Shown: positions 12,338 to 19,931 of the stretch, piece by piece | How positions within the stretch are numbered: the stretch's first letter is position 1 | How the letters are laid out: each line of letters opens with the position of its first letter | Assembly (NCBI GenBank): GCA_002746535.1 | Contig: NVWA01000015.1 | Location: 78,302 to 142,301 of the forward strand | DNA from: Planctomycetota bacterium | Lineage (GTDB): Bacteria > Planctomycetota > GCA-2746535 | Direction: 5' to 3' | Length of the DNA: 64,000 nt | Notes under the pieces: generated by a model | What the model saw: only the letters and a program-made list of their open reading frames with translations | Told to the model about the DNA's origin: nothing | Databases searched by the model: none | Made by a program: the position numbers and the translations under genes

Positions 12338-12727
12338 TCCTACATCCTCCTTCTAAAATTAAAATGATAATCAATATTTATAATTCTTATGTAATAAGCA
12401 ATAAAAATGCCACTAGCTATCAAGCACTTAAATTACTATAAATCAGCAAGTTACATTAATCTATGAATTCAAAAGGTTTCGTTTGTCAGTATGACAAACA
12501 GGGTTTTTTATCTTTCTTGTCCAAATGACAATCATAATAATGGATCTTTTTAATGCGCATTTTGTTTTTATCTCAAAGGATCAATTTCTCGAAATGCCCA
12601 AATCTAAATCTAGATTACCTGAAATGTCTCACTGACTCATCCACTCACAAAATTGGCTCTTTTACTTCTAAAAGAATTCTCTAAAATGCTTAGCCATTTA
12701 ATCCATATTTATCAAAACGAGAAAAGA
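12338..12727. promoter_or_regulatory. Divergent groES/trpS intergenic region with two TTGTC-N5-GACAA inverted repeats
   Basis: The 390-bp gap holds two copies of an inverted repeat. The first, at 12481-12499, is a perfect 8-bp repeat GTTTGTCA-GTA-TGACAAAC; the second, at 12517-12531, is TTGTC-CAAAT-GACAA. Both share TTGTC-N5-GACAA and their centres are 34 bp apart, about three helical turns, as expected for a protein bound to one face of DNA. TTGTCA/TGACAA could also serve as -35 boxes in either direction. I searched for CIRCE (TTAGCACTC-N9-GAGTGCTAA) and did not see it. No gene is recognised in the gap. Confidence 0.55.
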
Positions 12728-13693
12728 ATGAGAGTATTATCAGGTATCCAACCTTCTGGAATCATGCACCTAGGAAATTACTTTGGTGCTATTCAACAGT
12801 ACTTGGAATTACAATCAAAACATGAATGCTTATTTTTTATTGCAAATTTTCATGCAATGACTTCCATACATGATAATAAAATATTAAAAGAGAATACGCT
12901 ACAAGTCGCAATAGACTATTTAGCCCTAGGGTTAGATCCAGAAAAATCATCTTTATTCATTCAATCAGATATACCAGAACTAACCGAGTTAACTTGGTTT
13001 TTCTCCTCAATCACAAACATGGGATTGCTTGAAAGATGTCACTCTTATAAAGATAAAATTGCTAATAATGCAACACCGAGTCATGCACTTTTTTCTTACC
13101 CACTACTCATGGCTGCCGATATATTAATTTATAAATCAAATTTGGTACCCGTCGGCAAAGATCAAATCCAACATTTAGAGGTGACTAGAGATGTTGCTCA
13201 AAGTTTTAATCACACGTTCAAGACAGATATTTTTCCATTACCAGAAGGTTATACTCCTGATCATGTCGCGTTAGTCCCAGGCATTGACGGTCAAAAAATG
13301 AGCAAATCATACGAAAATACAATTCCTATTTTTGGCCCAGAAAAAAAATTACGAAAAATCATCATGAGTATCAAAACAGACTCCTTAGAAATGGATGATC
13401 CCAAAGATCCCGACAGCTGTAATATCTTTAACCTCTATCGTCTGTTTGCAACTGAAGACCAAAAAACGGATTTAGCAAACCGCTACCGTAAAGGTGGTCT
13501 AGGTTATGGACATGCCAAACAAGAACTTTTCGAATTAATGCTGGATTACTTTTCAGATGCACGCACAAAAAGAGAGGAGTTGATGAATGATCACTCTTAC
13601 GTACAAGCTGCTCTGAAAAAGGGCGCAGAAAAAGCTCGTGCTATTGCCATCGAAACAATGAAAGAAGTTCGCACTCTAGTTGGCATCAATTAA
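12728..13693 (+). CDS. trpS: Tryptophanyl-tRNA synthetase
   Basis: About 321 residues, usual bacterial length, charging tRNA-Trp with tryptophan. The class I HIGH-type signature is in PSGIMHLGNYFGA close to the N-terminus and the KMSKS loop is intact (GQKMSKSYENTIPIF). Other family segments are FIANFHAMTS, YPLLMAADILIYKSNLVPVGKDQIQHLE and TDSLEMDDPKDPDSC. The ATG at 12728 gives MRVLSGIQPSG, the normal family N-terminus, and has GAGAAAAGA upstream; an upstream in-frame TTG at 12653 would add 25 unconserved residues and is not used. It converges with the sigma-54 activator gene, with stops 9 bases apart. Confidence 0.95.
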   Translation: MRVLSGIQPSGIMHLGNYFGAIQQYLELQSKHECLFFIANFHAMTSIHDNKILKENTLQVAIDYLALGLDPEKSSLFIQSDIPELTELTWFFSSITNMGLLERCHSYKDKIANNATPSHALFSYPLLMAADILIYKSNLVPVGKDQIQHLEVTRDVAQSFNHTFKTDIFPLPEGYTPDHVALVPGIDGQKMSKSYENTIPIFGPEKKLRKIIMSIKTDSLEMDDPKDPDSCNIFNLYRLFATEDQKTDLANRYRKGGLGYGHAKQELFELMLDYFSDARTKREELMNDHSYVQAALKKGAEKARAIAIETMKEVRTLVGIN

Positions 13694-13702
13694 CAACTTC
13701 AA

Positions 13703-15172
13703 TTATTTATGATTTTGCACATGCTTCTTCACTGTCCTACGGTCTAGTCCAGTAATTTTGGCAACACTTTCATACGAGTTATGCTTTTGATAAAGATGAT
13801 AGCAATATTGCGCAATTAATTCAGCACACGATAAATCACCTTGGTCAAATTGCTCCGTTATATTTTTTGAACCTTGTGAGCTAATCATATTAGGCTGACA
13901 ACTGCCTTTGACAATAATACTACGAATGCATTGCTCCAACTCTCGTACATTGCCAGGCCAAGAATAATCTACACCCAAATCTCTTACAATAATTTCTTTT
14001 ACTGAATTAGTTTTATCAGAAGAATCAATTCCAGTCATCGTTTTTAGAACATGAGAAATCATAATGTCTAACTCTTCGTTATTTTCTTTAATTCTCCTAT
14101 TAAGCGTTGGTACAAGAATAATATCAGAACACAATCGGTAATAGAAATCTTCTCGAAACTCACCTCTTTCACACATACTCGCCAAAGGCCTATTTGTAGC
14201 CGCTACAACCCTTCCTGAAAATCGTTTGGGTTCGAATCCTCCAACGGTGGTAAATGTTCTTTCTTGCAAAACTTTTAATAATTTAATTTGTACAGAAACA
14301 GCAATGTCGCCTATTTCATCTAAAAAAATGGTTCCATGCTTATTACACTTTGAAAGAACCCCTACATGACCAGAAATTGCACCAGTAAAGGCTCCTTTTT
14401 GATGACCAAACAATTCAGACTCCAATAGATTTTCGACATACTGACTTAAATTAATCGCTTGGTAATTTTCAAGAAAACTATATTCAAAAGATTCATTCTT
14501 TTCATTAAATGGTACGTAACCACTCCAACCAATTGCCGAAGCCACTGCTCCTTTTCCAGTTCCCGTTTCACCCAACAAGAGTGTTGAAAAATCCTCCATT
14601 CGATTCCACAAATGTTGCTCATAAAAATTTAAATTATGTGTGAAAATATTATTCCACAAAGATGATCTCAATTCTTGCATACAAGGGCTAACGCCAATCA
14701 GACGGTTTTTTATAAAATAAAATGCTCTCCTGATTTGATAGGCAATTGATAAATACCTAAACGATTCTTTTTTAGAAAGACCCCGCTTTAATAATCCACC
14801 AGTGAAGTCTTTGTAGAATAAAACTTTAACTGAATCTTCACCATTTTGAATCTGGTCTACAATAAGATCATCAAAATCTTTCAAATGGCGATGATAAACA
14901 TCAAATAAATAAACCCACTTCATCACTTTTTGATCGTGCACAGAAAAGTCTAAAAGCTTTGTCTGATTTTTTTTATCAATCTTATCAACCTGATGACTGA
15001 CTTCCTCAATCACTTCATTTAAATACTCTAGGTTATCCCGAGGAGTTTTAGCCTTTCGCGTTATCTTTTTATCCAATTCAAAACGCTGGCTGCTAAAAGG
15101 ATTTGCAAATACTATTTTTGAAGCATATTGAAAAATTTCTAATGAGCCTTTATCAATTGATTTATTAACCAC
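13703..15172 (-). CDS. Sigma-54-dependent transcriptional activator with unrecognised N-terminal domain
   Basis: 489 residues, GTG start with GGAG seven bases upstream. The central AAA+ domain (about 165-420) has Walker A GETGTGKG (201-208), the sigma-54 contact loop GAFTGA (260-265), Walker B GTIFLDEIGD (280-289), and an arginine-finger region (REDFYYRL). The C-terminus (about 465-489) is a Fis-type helix-turn-helix (SYESVAKITGLDRRTVKKH). The first 160 residues are mostly helical and are not a receiver, GAF, PAS or CARF domain that I can recognise; FANPFSSQRFELD (22-34) is distinctive. It is divergent from the VIT/VWA gene, whose promoter region carries a sigma-54 box, so that gene is the likely target. 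Confidence 0.93.
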   Translation of the reverse strand: MVNKSIDKGSLEIFQYASKIVFANPFSSQRFELDKKITRKAKTPRDNLEYLNEVIEEVSHQVDKIDKKNQTKLLDFSVHDQKVMKWVYLFDVYHRHLKDFDDLIVDQIQNGEDSVKVLFYKDFTGGLLKRGLSKKESFRYLSIAYQIRRAFYFIKNRLIGVSPCMQELRSSLWNNIFTHNLNFYEQHLWNRMEDFSTLLLGETGTGKGAVASAIGWSGYVPFNEKNESFEYSFLENYQAINLSQYVENLLESELFGHQKGAFTGAISGHVGVLSKCNKHGTIFLDEIGDIAVSVQIKLLKVLQERTFTTVGGFEPKRFSGRVVAATNRPLASMCERGEFREDFYYRLCSDIILVPTLNRRIKENNEELDIMISHVLKTMTGIDSSDKTNSVKEIIVRDLGVDYSWPGNVRELEQCIRSIIVKGSCQPNMISSQGSKNITEQFDQGDLSCAELIAQYCYHLYQKHNSYESVAKITGLDRRTVKKHVQNHK

Positions 15173-15220
15173 TGCTTATCTCCGCCCTAATAAAAAAGCA
15201 ATTCATTGTACAATTTTTGA

Positions 15221-15317
15221 CTATCATGATAGCTTAAAATGTACATAACAATCGAAATCAGAACACGCCTTATATTGAGAAAAAAGTTATAAGCACCTTA
15301 TACGTAGTCGCTTATAA
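15221..15317. promoter_or_regulatory. Candidate activator binding sites upstream of the VIT/VWA gene
   Basis: Two palindromic features lie between the divergent genes. A perfect 8-bp inverted repeat TTATAAGC-N15-GCTTATAA spans 15287-15317, centred about 55 bp upstream of the predicted start of transcription. A perfect 12-bp palindrome CTATCATGATAG lies at 15221-15232, flanked by TGTACA at 15207-15212 and 15240-15245. Either could be the enhancer site for the adjacent sigma-54 activator. Confidence 0.45.
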
Positions 15318-15330
15318 ATTCCATCAAGTG

Positions 15331-15346
15331 TGGCATCAAAGTTGTT
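15331..15346 (+). promoter_or_regulatory. Sigma-54 (-24/-12) promoter of the VIT/VWA gene
   Basis: TGGCAT-CAAAG-TTGTT matches the sigma-54 consensus TGGCAC-N5-TTGCW with the exact 5-base spacing, an intact -24 GG and a -12 GT in place of GC. The predicted transcript would begin about 15357, leaving a short leader with AGGAG at 15371 and the ATG at 15382. The divergent neighbour is a sigma-54 activator, which strengthens the call. Confidence 0.7.
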
Positions 15347-15381
15347 ATTCTCTCAAAAAATAACTTAACCAGGAGAACAAC

Positions 15382-17466
15382 ATGAAACTAAAGAACCTTT
15401 CAATAAATTCTATTTTAAAAAGCCCCCTAATTCTTGTATTGATACTAATGGTCATTGGATTTAAACAAGTATCAGCAGCCGGATTATTAATAGCCGATGG
15501 TCGCTTTGGTGGGAAACTAAAAATCAAAGAGCATTCCGTCAAAGTAACCATCAACAACGGTATAGCCATTACAGAGGTCACTCAGATATTTCAGAACATG
15601 GAAAGAAGACAGCTTGAAGCCCTCTATACATTTCCAATACCTAAAGGTGCATCCGTTTCAGATTTTAGTATGTGGATACGCGGTAAAGAAATGATTGGAG
15701 AAGTCGTCGAAAAGAAAAGAGCCCGACAAATTTATGAAAGTTATAAAAAGCGTAACATAGATCCTGGATTACTAGAACAAGTTGATTTCAAAAGATTTGA
15801 AATGAGAATATTTCCAATTGCTGCAGGCGCTTCTCAAAAAGTCAAAATAACTTATTCCCAAGAACTCGATGTTGACAATGACTGGATAACATACCTTTAT
15901 CCACTAGCAACCACAACCGTCAAAAATCTTGATAGTAAAACAACGGATAAGTTTTCCATAACGCTAGATATTAATTCTGCCATCCCCATCACTTCCTTAA
16001 AAAGCCCTAGTCATCAAAATGATTTTGTAATCAATAAAATAAATGATGACTATTACCAAGCTAGCCTTGAAATCAAAGAGGGTGATTTAAACAAAGATGT
16101 CGTTCTATCAGCCCAACTAAAAAGACCACTAACCGGAATTGATGTTGTCACATCAAAAACAAAAGGGGAAGATGGCTTCTTCTATTTAACCTTAACAGCT
16201 GGCAAGGAATTAGAGAAATTAGATGTCGGTATGGACTACCTGTTTGTATTAGATATTTCAGGAAGCATGCGAATGGATGGGAAAATAACTCAGTCTAAAA
16301 ACACTGTCGGAGCCTTTTTAGAAGAATTAGGCGATAAAGACAGATTCGACTTAATTACCTTTAACACCATGCCTAAACCAGTTTTTAAGAAACTCGAATT
16401 TGCGTCTCCTGAAAATATCGATAAAGCAAAAAAACGATTAAATCGTATAGAAACAAAAGGAGGCACATCAGTTTTAGCTGCTTTACGATTAGCCTATCGA
16501 TATGCTGAAGAAGGACGAAGCTTAAATATTATTTTAATGAGTGATGGCATGGATGGTCAAACATATCCCAGAAGCCTTGTTGATCTCATCAATCAAAATT
16601 CTGCCAGTGGGCGTTCAAAAGTATTCTGTGTAGGTGTTGGCAATGAAATCAACAAGCCTTTACTAAAAAGAGTAGCCCAAGATTCTGGAGGTTTCGCTGC
16701 TTTCATTTCAAATGGTGATAATTTTCAAAGACAAGCTAAGTCTTTTAAAAGAAAACTACTACACCCAGTCGCTTCAAACTTATCAATTGAATTAAAAAAC
16801 ATAGGCGCCTATGATATCACACCTTCAACTCTACCAAACTTATACCACGGCTTTCCTGTTAGAATTTATGGTCGCTATAAAAAAAGTGCTGAGTCCACAA
16901 TTACCATAAATGCCAATATCCAAGGTAAAGCATTGAATAAATCAGTCAATATAATTATGCCAAATGAAGATCATGATAATCCTGAAATCGAAAGAATGTG
17001 GGCTTTCAAAAAGATACAGGAACTACAAAAAGGTTTTGATGAGAGCAATAATCAACACCCTAACATTGAAAAAATTATTCGTCTAGGCGAAGGTTATTCA
17101 ATTGTCAGCAAATACACTTCATTCCTTGTATTAGAAAACGACAATGAATATAAAAGATGGAAAATCTCACGAAGAAATGCCTTAAGGCAAAAAAGAGACC
17201 GTCGAGCTATGGAAAAGCTAAAAGTTGAATTAGAAAAGTTGAGAGAAAAAGCTACCACCAATATCATTCCAAATTCAAACCAAAAAGAATTAATCCCATC
17301 CAAACCAACACAAAAAACAGTGAAAGCCCCTAAAGCGAGATCCAGAAAACACCGTAGCCGAAATTTTAGCTTTGGAGGCTCCGGACCTGTAAATCCTTTC
17401 TTGATGATAGCGATCTTATTCGGCTTTTTCTTTAGAAAATATAATTTAAAGATCAACCGTAAATAA
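15382..17466 (+). CDS. Exported VIT/VWA-domain protein with GlyGly-CTERM-like tail
   Basis: 694 residues. An N-terminal signal/anchor segment (13-33) is followed by a VIT domain (about 36-165, with YTFPIPKGASVSDFSMWIRGKE). A von Willebrand A domain follows (about 285-460) with an intact MIDAS motif D291-x-S293-x-S295 (VLDISGSM) and the downstream GGTS and SDGMDG segments. A Lys/Arg-rich linker (about 575-660) leads to GGSG at 665-668, a hydrophobic helix (about 669-684) and a basic end. GG plus helix plus basic residues is the layout of rhombosortase (GlyGly-CTERM) substrates, and a rhombosortase-like protease is next. VIT/VWA proteins paired with a dedicated sortase are known in marine proteobacteria; here the processing enzyme differs. 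It likely displays a metal-dependent adhesion domain at the surface. Confidence 0.93.
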   Translation: MKLKNLSINSILKSPLILVLILMVIGFKQVSAAGLLIADGRFGGKLKIKEHSVKVTINNGIAITEVTQIFQNMERRQLEALYTFPIPKGASVSDFSMWIRGKEMIGEVVEKKRARQIYESYKKRNIDPGLLEQVDFKRFEMRIFPIAAGASQKVKITYSQELDVDNDWITYLYPLATTTVKNLDSKTTDKFSITLDINSAIPITSLKSPSHQNDFVINKINDDYYQASLEIKEGDLNKDVVLSAQLKRPLTGIDVVTSKTKGEDGFFYLTLTAGKELEKLDVGMDYLFVLDISGSMRMDGKITQSKNTVGAFLEELGDKDRFDLITFNTMPKPVFKKLEFASPENIDKAKKRLNRIETKGGTSVLAALRLAYRYAEEGRSLNIILMSDGMDGQTYPRSLVDLINQNSASGRSKVFCVGVGNEINKPLLKRVAQDSGGFAAFISNGDNFQRQAKSFKRKLLHPVASNLSIELKNIGAYDITPSTLPNLYHGFPVRIYGRYKKSAESTITINANIQGKALNKSVNIIMPNEDHDNPEIERMWAFKKIQELQKGFDESNNQHPNIEKIIRLGEGYSIVSKYTSFLVLENDNEYKRWKISRRNALRQKRDRRAMEKLKVELEKLREKATTNIIPNSNQKELIPSKPTQKTVKAPKARSRKHRSRNFSFGGSGPVNPFLMIAILFGFFFRKYNLKINRK

Positions 17467-17532
17467 AATTAACAATTGAGAAAACTGAAAATATAAAATT
17501 AATTCAACAACAATTTGTTTTGAAAAGTAAAA

Positions 17533-18192
17533 ATGAAAATTGAAAATAATGCTCACTCAACCAGAATAGAAAATACGATAATTTGTCTATTTTTTATTCT
17601 GCTTGTTTGCATTAACACCCCATTATTTTCTGAAACATATAATCAAACATTTTCATTCAATCCAACGCTACTATTACAAGGTGAATATTGGCGTTTCATA
17701 ACTCATCCTTTTGTACATATTTCATTTTATCATTTACTAACTGATACCTTAGTTCTTGTGATATTATGGTCCCTACTCCAATCTTATTCTTTTGCCGAGA
17801 AATTATTATTAATTCTCACATGTTTAATAGGGAGTTTAATAGGCGCATGGGCCGGCATGAATCATTATCAAGTCTACGATTATTCTGGATTATCTGGAAT
17901 AAATTACGGGCTCATTGGATTTATATGCATGCAAATGATGAGGCAAAAACAAATTTTAAAAATATTTAAAATAGGTGTTTCTGTTTTCTATTTTTCAGTT
18001 CTGCTTATGTCGATAATAGAATTAACGATAGGATCCCATTTTCTAAGTTCAATCCACTTAGGTAATGTAGGCACTCCTATCATTTCGAGTCACCTTGCCG
18101 GAATAATTACAGGAACATTTTTCTATTTCATCATCGAAAGAATTAAAACTTCCCCATCTAAAGATCTCTCCCCCCTGATAATTGCAGGGTAA
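17533..18192 (+). CDS. rrtA: Rhombosortase-like rhomboid intramembrane serine protease
   Basis: 219 residues with about six membrane helices. The catalytic Ser is S121 in GLSGINYG (119-126) and the catalytic His is H187 in SHLAGIITG, placing the dyad on two helices as in rhomboids. EYWRFITHPFVHISFYHLLTD (51-71) matches the rhomboid/rhombosortase WR.....H.....HL region. The compact size and the HLAG ending fit rhombosortases, which cleave GlyGly-CTERM tails, better than general rhomboids. It lies 66 bp after the VIT/VWA gene, whose C-terminus looks like such a tail, so that protein is its probable, perhaps only, local substrate. The call as rhombosortase rather than generic rhomboid is by motif and context. 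Confidence 0.82.
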   Translation: MKIENNAHSTRIENTIICLFFILLVCINTPLFSETYNQTFSFNPTLLLQGEYWRFITHPFVHISFYHLLTDTLVLVILWSLLQSYSFAEKLLLILTCLIGSLIGAWAGMNHYQVYDYSGLSGINYGLIGFICMQMMRQKQILKIFKIGVSVFYFSVLLMSIIELTIGSHFLSSIHLGNVGTPIISSHLAGIITGTFFYFIIERIKTSPSKDLSPLIIAG

Positions 18193-18431
18193 ACTACATT
18201 TATTTAAGTCACTCTCCTTTCTTAAGTAAGTGTAGTTTTCTTCCTTCTACAAATATAACCACATATACTAGTTTCACAGATCAATCAAAATCATTCTATT
18301 AGAATAATATTGTTATACATTTCTCAATTCAGATATTAAAAGAATGAGCAATGTTTGTATAACAATTAATCAAAGATAGAGTTATAAATCTAAAGTTATT
18401 AAATACTTAAATTGTTTAAAGGAAAATAAAA

Positions 18432-19544
18432 ATGACAAATATTGCTGAGTTAACCTCAATGGTAAAAGAGTTTCCTGGCCTTCCACCCGATGAAGGAAAA
18501 ATAATACATGTCTCAACTATTGATGAAATAATATTGGAGATCGAAGAAGCCGAAGATCACACAACTATCATCATTGCCAAAGGCCATTATTTAATGCCTA
18601 GAGATATCCTTTTGACTTCTCACTATGTGACAATCAGAGGCGAAACAGGGAATCGAGATGATGTAATTTTAGATTTTGATAGTGAATTTGATGACACAAA
18701 TCCCAAACAATCAGAAAGAATTGGCGCCGTATCAATTCTCAAAATAAGTCATGCAAAGAATGTAACCATTGCTAATTTAACTGTCGCCAATAGTCCCAAG
18801 TATGGCATTTTATTTTTAGCTGACTCAAAAATTCACAATTTAAAAATATTAAATATCAAATTTCATAATATTTGGGCACGTGGCTTAAAGGGTACTCACC
18901 CAGGACGATTAGATGATCAAAATACAGAATTTGGTGAGGGTTATGGTCTACCTTGTGCAGAACGTTTTGAAGTTATTCGTCCAATCGGCGGAGAAGTGAG
19001 AAATTGTTTATTCATATGCGACACCATTAAGAAAAATGATAAAGATGCTTTTGATGGTGATTACATTGCTGGAATGGACATGATGGGTGTGAAAGATTGG
19101 GTAATCGCAGATAATGTTTTTGTTGGCTTGCGCGGCAAAAATGGTGGTGGTCGTGGCGGTGTATTTATCTGGCAATGGTCTGAAGGAGTAACCATTGAAA
19201 ATAATATTTTTGTTGATTGCGACAAAGGTGTAGCTTTTGGTAATCCTTCAGCAATGAATAAATGTGACTATCACATTAAAGGTGGATCCATAATCAATAA
19301 TTTATTTAAAGGTGGCACCAACAAAGCCATTGAAATTCAATATTGCGGAGACATTGAAGTCAAAGACAATCGAATTATATCCAAAGACAGAACAAATTTC
19401 GCTAGCATTCAAGTATTAGATTCCATCTCACCAGTAACGATATCAAATAATAAAATCCATAAAGGCGCCTGTGATGAATTTAACATAGATGACAAAGCTA
19501 TCGAAAAAGAAAATGAAATCGGAGATTTTGAATCCAAATTTTAA
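18432..19544 (+). CDS. Leaderless right-handed beta-helix protein (cassette copy 1)
   Basis: 370 residues with a repeating parallel beta-helix pattern (VTIRGETG, NVTIANLTVANSPKYGI, NLKILNIKFHNIWARG, WVIADNVFVGLRG, VTIENNIFVDC, DIEVKDNRI). This is the pectate-lyase-like/periplasmic-copper-binding repeat fold. There is no signal peptide, and none can be gained from an upstream start, so it is probably cytoplasmic. It is paralogous to the 389-residue protein at 30877-32046; both share HIWARGLKGT-type, YVAGMD and RGRGG/VFIW segments and a neighbouring exported NHL protein. Polysaccharide lyase or epimerase activity is plausible, but no catalytic residues can be assigned. The ribosome-binding site is AAGGAAAAT. 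Confidence 0.8.
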   Translation: MTNIAELTSMVKEFPGLPPDEGKIIHVSTIDEIILEIEEAEDHTTIIIAKGHYLMPRDILLTSHYVTIRGETGNRDDVILDFDSEFDDTNPKQSERIGAVSILKISHAKNVTIANLTVANSPKYGILFLADSKIHNLKILNIKFHNIWARGLKGTHPGRLDDQNTEFGEGYGLPCAERFEVIRPIGGEVRNCLFICDTIKKNDKDAFDGDYIAGMDMMGVKDWVIADNVFVGLRGKNGGGRGGVFIWQWSEGVTIENNIFVDCDKGVAFGNPSAMNKCDYHIKGGSIINNLFKGGTNKAIEIQYCGDIEVKDNRIISKDRTNFASIQVLDSISPVTISNNKIHKGACDEFNIDDKAIEKENEIGDFESKF

Positions 19545-19931
19545 TTTCAAAAATATTTCCCCGTAAGGGCGAACCTCATGTTCGCCCTTTTCCTCAATGA
19601 TTAGAAACTACAAATATTCCTAACACCAATTTCTGAATCATTACCGTCAATCATTTCAAAATGGGTGAACACGTGGTTCGTCCCTACAAACAATTCTTTC
19701 TAATAATAATGATATTATCAATATTTAATATCACAGTTTAGAACAGATGACTCAATATATTTCTAACTTTATTTTTTGTAAATCCATATTATTACTAAAA
19801 CTATTTTGTATTTGTGAAATAAAACAATATTATCGAATCGATTAAAAATATAACAGATCTATCTCTGGCCATCACAATTATTAAAGTCAAAGAAATTGAA
19901 TTCCAGAATAAATTAATAAAAGGAAAATTAA
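19545..19931. other. Intergenic region with two copies of the GGGCGAAC hairpin repeat
   Basis: This 387-bp gap holds the terminator hairpin at 19565-19595 and a second, diverged copy at 19663-19687 (GGGTGAACACGTGGTTCGTCCC core). The remainder is AT-rich and probably contains the promoter of the following FlgD-Ig/NHL gene. No coding sequence is recognised. Confidence 0.5.
19565..19595 (+). terminator. Terminator-like hairpin of a dispersed GGGCGAAC repeat
   Basis: A perfect 10-bp stem AAGGGCGAAC/GTTCGCCCTT with a 5-base loop (19565-19589) followed by TTTCC lies just after the beta-helix gene. The same sequence family recurs at 19663-19687, 22542-22566 and 46615-46649, so it is both a plausible terminator and a dispersed repeat. 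Confidence 0.6.

Noticed and set aside
12338..12727. CIRCE/HrcA operator upstream of groES
   Set aside because: No TTAGCACTC-N9-GAGTGCTAA or close variant was found; the repeats present have a different sequence.
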